This document shows positions 60,946-63,963 of a stretch of DNA of 63,963 bases, one piece after another; within the stretch, counting starts at the first letter, position 1, and each line of letters starts with the position of its first letter. Origin of the DNA: an uncultured Lachnospiraceae bacterium. GTDB taxonomy: Bacteria > Bacillota > Clostridia > Lachnospirales > Lachnospiraceae. The position numbers and the translations under genes were made by a program. The notes below the pieces were generated by a model that worked only from the letters and a program-made list of their open reading frames with translations, was not told the DNA's origin and searched no databases. Location: the NCBI GenBank assembly GCA_947169935.1, contig CAMVRS010000005.1, positions 1 to 63,963 of the forward strand. The letters run 5' to 3'.

Positions 60946-62253
60946 ATGGATAACAGCAACAAGAGATCATATTTATTAGGTTTACTTACAGGCTGCATCA
61001 TAGCAGCCTTTATATTCTGTGTGGTACTGATAGTAAAAGTGATTACCGGCGGACCTGCAGGCGAAGGTAACACCCGCGGTAACCATGTTCCTACTGTCAC
61101 ATCAAAACCCACACAGGCGGCAGGCGCCGAACCTACAGAAGGAGGTGCAGCTCCCACAGAGGCGGTTATGGCCGATGACGGATATGTACTGGATGATCCC
61201 AGGATCGTGAACAAGATGGATTATCTTGAGAACCTGATCGACAGGGAATATATCCAGAGCGTCAGCAACGACAGACTGGAGGAGGGCATCTATGACGGTA
61301 TGATGGACGCCCTGGACGATCCTTATGCTGATTATTATACGCCTGAAGAATGGATCGCGATGCAGCAGTCTACACAGGGTATCTATTACGGTATAGGTGC
61401 TTATCTTGCAAAGGATACGGAGACCTTATATCCAAAGATCACAGGTATCATAAAGAATACACCTGCGGAGGAAGCGGGACTTTTAGAGGATGACTTTATC
61501 ATGGAAGTCGCGGGAGAGGATGTCTATGACATGGATCTGGAGGAAGTTGTTTCCAAGATAAAGGGACCTGAAGGCACCACCGTGGAACTCAGGATAATCC
61601 GTGGAAAGGATACAGCTAACAGGGAGGACCTGAAATTTACGGTTGAGCGCCGTAAGGTTGAAACTCCCACGGTTGAATATCAGAAGAAAGATAACGGCAT
61701 AGCATATATCGCTATAAGCGAGTTTGATGTAGTGACCATAAACCAGTTTGCGGAAGCGCTGGCAGAAGCCCGGGCAGATGGTATGGAAAGTCTTATCATT
61801 GATCTGCGCAGCAATCCCGGCGGTTCGCTTAAGGCGGCGGTGGAGATAGGTAATATGCTGCTTCCCGCAGGCAACGTGGTTTATACCGAGGATAAATACG
61901 GAAACAGAACGGAGTATACAAGCGATGGAAAGCATGAGCTGGATGTTCCGCTTGTGGTCCTGATCAATAAGAACAGTGCCAGCGCTTCCGAGATACTGGC
62001 CGGAGCCATAAAGGATTATAAAAAGGGTACGCTGATGGGCACCACCACCTTCGGAAAAGGCATAGTGCAGCAGTTATTCTCACTGTCTGACGGTTCTGCC
62101 GTAAAGCTTACCGTCAGCCATTACTATACCCCCAACGGAAATGATATCCATAAGGTGGGTATAAAGCCGGATGTTGAAGTGAAATTTGATTCGGAGGCTT
62201 ACCTGAAAGACGGGACCGATAACCAGCTCGTAAGTAACAGGGTCACAAGATGA
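60946..62253 (+). CDS. C-terminal processing protease (S41, CtpA/CtpB-like)
   Basis: 435 residues. One N-terminal membrane segment (about 10-32) is followed by a Pro/Thr-rich linker, a PDZ domain (about 150-230, GIGAYLAKD...AGLLEDDFI) and the S41 core. The catalytic Ser lies in NSASASE and the Lys in TTFGKG. Such proteases often follow ftsEX-envC genes in Firmicutes and may process the wall hydrolase. The gene ends before a hairpin repeat shared with the convergent MutS-family gene. Confidence 0.95.
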   Translation: MDNSNKRSYLLGLLTGCIIAAFIFCVVLIVKVITGGPAGEGNTRGNHVPTVTSKPTQAAGAEPTEGGAAPTEAVMADDGYVLDDPRIVNKMDYLENLIDREYIQSVSNDRLEEGIYDGMMDALDDPYADYYTPEEWIAMQQSTQGIYYGIGAYLAKDTETLYPKITGIIKNTPAEEAGLLEDDFIMEVAGEDVYDMDLEEVVSKIKGPEGTTVELRIIRGKDTANREDLKFTVERRKVETPTVEYQKKDNGIAYIAISEFDVVTINQFAEALAEARADGMESLIIDLRSNPGGSLKAAVEIGNMLLPAGNVVYTEDKYGNRTEYTSDGKHELDVPLVVLINKNSASASEILAGAIKDYKKGTLMGTTTFGKGIVQQLFSLSDGSAVKLTVSHYYTPNGNDIHKVGIKPDVEVKFDSEAYLKDGTDNQLVSNRVTR

Positions 62254-62262
62254 GAGTGATTC

Positions 62263-62290
62263 TGTCATTCTAAACGAAGCGAAGAATCTT
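62263..62290 (+). repeat. GNA mini-hairpin repeat, copy 7 (partly decayed)
   Basis: Outer stem ATTCT/AGAAT kept; the left inner bases GAGC are changed to AAAC, so the inner GC pair is weakened. It ends exactly at the stop codon of the opposite-strand MutS-family gene. Confidence 0.75.
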
Positions 62291-63963
62291 TTAAGTGTCC
62301 TCCGTCTTCACCAATTGCTCATAAGTAACCCCATATTTAACTGCAATATCCTCAGCATAAGAGCGTCCCTCCGGGGACGCTATTTTCATCCTGAAGGAAC
62401 GGGCGCCTTCTGTGGATACAGCGATAAGGGATGCTGCCTGTGCCTCATCCATATCCTTATTGAGTTCGTCTATCTCCAGCGCCAGTTTGTGCATATGTGT
62501 ATTATAAATGGTGCGGATCTTTTTCTTGAGCAGGGCGCGTACGGCGTCCTTTGCGATAAAATAGCCTTCCTCGAAAGAGGTGGTGGAGAAGGTCTCGTTT
62601 AAGAGCAACAGGCTGTTATCTGTGCAGGCGTCGAATATTTCCTTGAACCGCCTGCATTCCTCGCCCAGACGTCCCAGATCCATGGTCTTATCCTCATCAG
62701 CGGGATAGTGGGTGTAAATGCAGTCTACAGGCGTGAAGACAAAGCCTTTGCAGGGAACGCAGATACCGCCCTGCGCCAGTGCATAGAGCAATCCTACCGC
62801 CTGGGTGATGGTGGTCTTTCCGCCGCGGTTTGCACCTGTCAGCAGATAGACGGTATGTTCCTTGGAAAAGTCCAGGTCATTGCGGACTATCTCATTCATG
62901 GGCATTTCGCCTATGGCAGCCAGTTTCAGATTATATATGCCCCAGGCGTTCATGCGCTGCGTGGCGCCTTCTTCCGCGATGGAAGGAGTGCAGAATTCAT
63001 AGCCTTTTTTCTTAAGGGCTTCAATGTATTCCGCCCATCGTATGTAATACATAAATTCAGGTATCAGATCCACTATGTTGTTAATGCTGAAGTTAACGTA
63101 TTTGCTGAGGACCTGTTCAAGGCGCCTTGTGACCAGGTTAAGCATCCCGGTTATTTCTTTATCGAAGAAGCGGGTAACATGCTGGGCGGAGTCGTTATCC
63201 GGAGGTGTGACTAAAGTAGTGGCTAAAAGGGGAGTCATAAGAGGAACCCGCGCAGCCGCATACAGCGCCCCCAGTTTGCCGGCGTTGCCGGAGCTGAATT
63301 CTTCGGAGGTATTGGGAACGGGGCTGAAATGCATCTTTCCGTTCCAGTTATTATCGTCTTTAATGCCGTCTTTGGTTGTAAGGGCGTCAGCGAAATTGCT
63401 TAATATGCCGGAGCTTCTGAACTCTTTGTTGTTTACGGATATCAGGCCTATGCTGTCTACCTGGAAATTGCGGTTAAGATTGATGCCTATGGTAACGCTT
63501 TTTAAGTTTGAGGTATCTGCTTTAAGGGCAGAGATGTCCTTCTTAAGCTCTTCAAAATGTGAATCCTGGTATATTTTTTCGATAAAGCCATGAAGGTTTT
63601 TAAGGGCTTCGGATTCGATCTCGAATTTTTCGAGACACTCATGTATCTGTTCTACGCTCTTTATATAATCGTCCAATTCACTCATGCGGTGGAGCAGTTC
63701 CCACAGGCCTGTGCGCATATCGTGATCCTTCTTGAAACTGCCGTAGTCGCTTAAGAACTGTACGTGTGAGAGCAGCTCCGTCATCTGCGTGCGCAGCTCG
63801 GGAAACTTAAGGATATCATTGAAGACACCTATTCTGTAAGACGCTACGTAGGGATCGTCTGTCATTGCCCTCATAACAGAGGCGATGGTGGTACGCTCTG
63901 TGGTCTTGGGACTTAACTTATCGCATATGGAATCAAGCCCCAGATCATGCCATGAAGCATCGG
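62291..63963 (-). CDS. MutS-family DNA-binding ATPase (5' end outside window)
   Basis: About 557 residues are visible; the frame is open to the right edge, so the N-terminus is missing. The C-terminal ATPase is MutS-like: Walker A GANRGGKTT (GPNMGGKST in MutS), then a Walker B region LLLLNETFSTTS, where MutS1/MutS2 have a DE pair, and THMHKLA after it. A long helical clamp/lever region precedes it. No Smr nuclease domain follows the ATPase, so it is not a complete MutS2. It is probably one of the less-studied MutS subfamilies in Firmicutes, with a role in recombination or repair unknown. Confidence 0.88.
   Translation of the reverse strand, partial: DASWHDLGLDSICDKLSPKTTERTTIASVMRAMTDDPYVASYRIGVFNDILKFPELRTQMTELLSHVQFLSDYGSFKKDHDMRTGLWELLHRMSELDDYIKSVEQIHECLEKFEIESEALKNLHGFIEKIYQDSHFEELKKDISALKADTSNLKSVTIGINLNRNFQVDSIGLISVNNKEFRSSGILSNFADALTTKDGIKDDNNWNGKMHFSPVPNTSEEFSSGNAGKLGALYAAARVPLMTPLLATTLVTPPDNDSAQHVTRFFDKEITGMLNLVTRRLEQVLSKYVNFSINNIVDLIPEFMYYIRWAEYIEALKKKGYEFCTPSIAEEGATQRMNAWGIYNLKLAAIGEMPMNEIVRNDLDFSKEHTVYLLTGANRGGKTTITQAVGLLYALAQGGICVPCKGFVFTPVDCIYTHYPADEDKTMDLGRLGEECRRFKEIFDACTDNSLLLLNETFSTTSFEEGYFIAKDAVRALLKKKIRTIYNTHMHKLALEIDELNKDMDEAQAASLIAVSTEGARSFRMKIASPEGRSYAEDIAVKYGVTYEQLVKTEDT

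Overview
The window reads as chromosomal DNA of a motile, Gram-positive Clostridia, most likely Lachnospiraceae (inferred from gene content; there is no rRNA or tRNA gene here to confirm it). Supporting signs are AGGAGG-type ribosome binding sites, many TTG starts, sigma-A promoters close to TTGACA-17-TATAAT, a B. subtilis-like mbl-flhO-flhP block with a sigma-D-type promoter, comFC-yvyF, cdaA-cdaR, cheV, yjfB, and secreted proteins with MBG/Big-type repeats. I count 50 protein genes, two of them cut by the window edges. No tRNA, rRNA, CRISPR array, transposase or prophage gene was seen. No gap between genes exceeds about 250 bases.

Layout. (1) 1-4802: the 3' part of a giant, charged, low-complexity protein with an embedded His...Cys papain-like core. 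(2) 4999-14500: a surface/secretion block of an MBG-repeat protein, a subtilase, a lipoprotein resembling the subtilase propeptide, and a transglutaminase-like protein with a Big domain. Three of these four genes have a clear promoter. (3) 14561-18459, minus strand: uvrA and an AEC permease. (4) 18655-21956: mbl, two rod/hook genes and a rod-binding protein. (5) 22002-25370: recD2, comFC, yvyF. (6) 25377-29083: two unknown membrane proteins leading into cdaA and cdaR (c-di-AMP synthesis and its control). (7) 29183-31151: an HPr protein and leuA. (8) 31148-49489: a surface polysaccharide cluster with two nucleotide-sugar reductases, an initiating phosphoglycosyltransferase, a Wzz-like protein, seven GT2/GT4 glycosyltransferases, an EpsG-like and a Wzy/WaaL-like membrane protein, an ABC exporter and a GT-C enzyme. 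pth and a DUF212 gene sit inside it. (9) 49651-56334: citrate synthase, an HDOD protein, cheV, a Ca/Na antiporter, a CvfB-like RNA-binding protein, a CPBP protease and yjfB. (10) 56576-62253: a PucR/CdaR-type regulator, ftsE, ftsX, an EnvC-like M23 hydrolase and an S41 protease, a cell-wall hydrolysis and division operon. (11) 62291 to the right edge: a MutS-family protein on the minus strand.

Three patterns cut across genes. First, a short hairpin repeat occurs in full at seven intergenic sites; its centre is a GC-GNA-GC mini-hairpin and its outer stem shows compensatory base changes. Second, five transcription units start with a promoter whose -10 box ends only 6-10 nt before the ATG and no Shine-Dalgarno, and all five first genes encode integral membrane proteins; soluble and secreted first genes have normal leaders. 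Third, a perfect 33-bp inverted repeat (72 bp, exactly 24 codons) lies in frame inside the GT-C glycosyltransferase gene and looks like a palindromic element captured as protein sequence.
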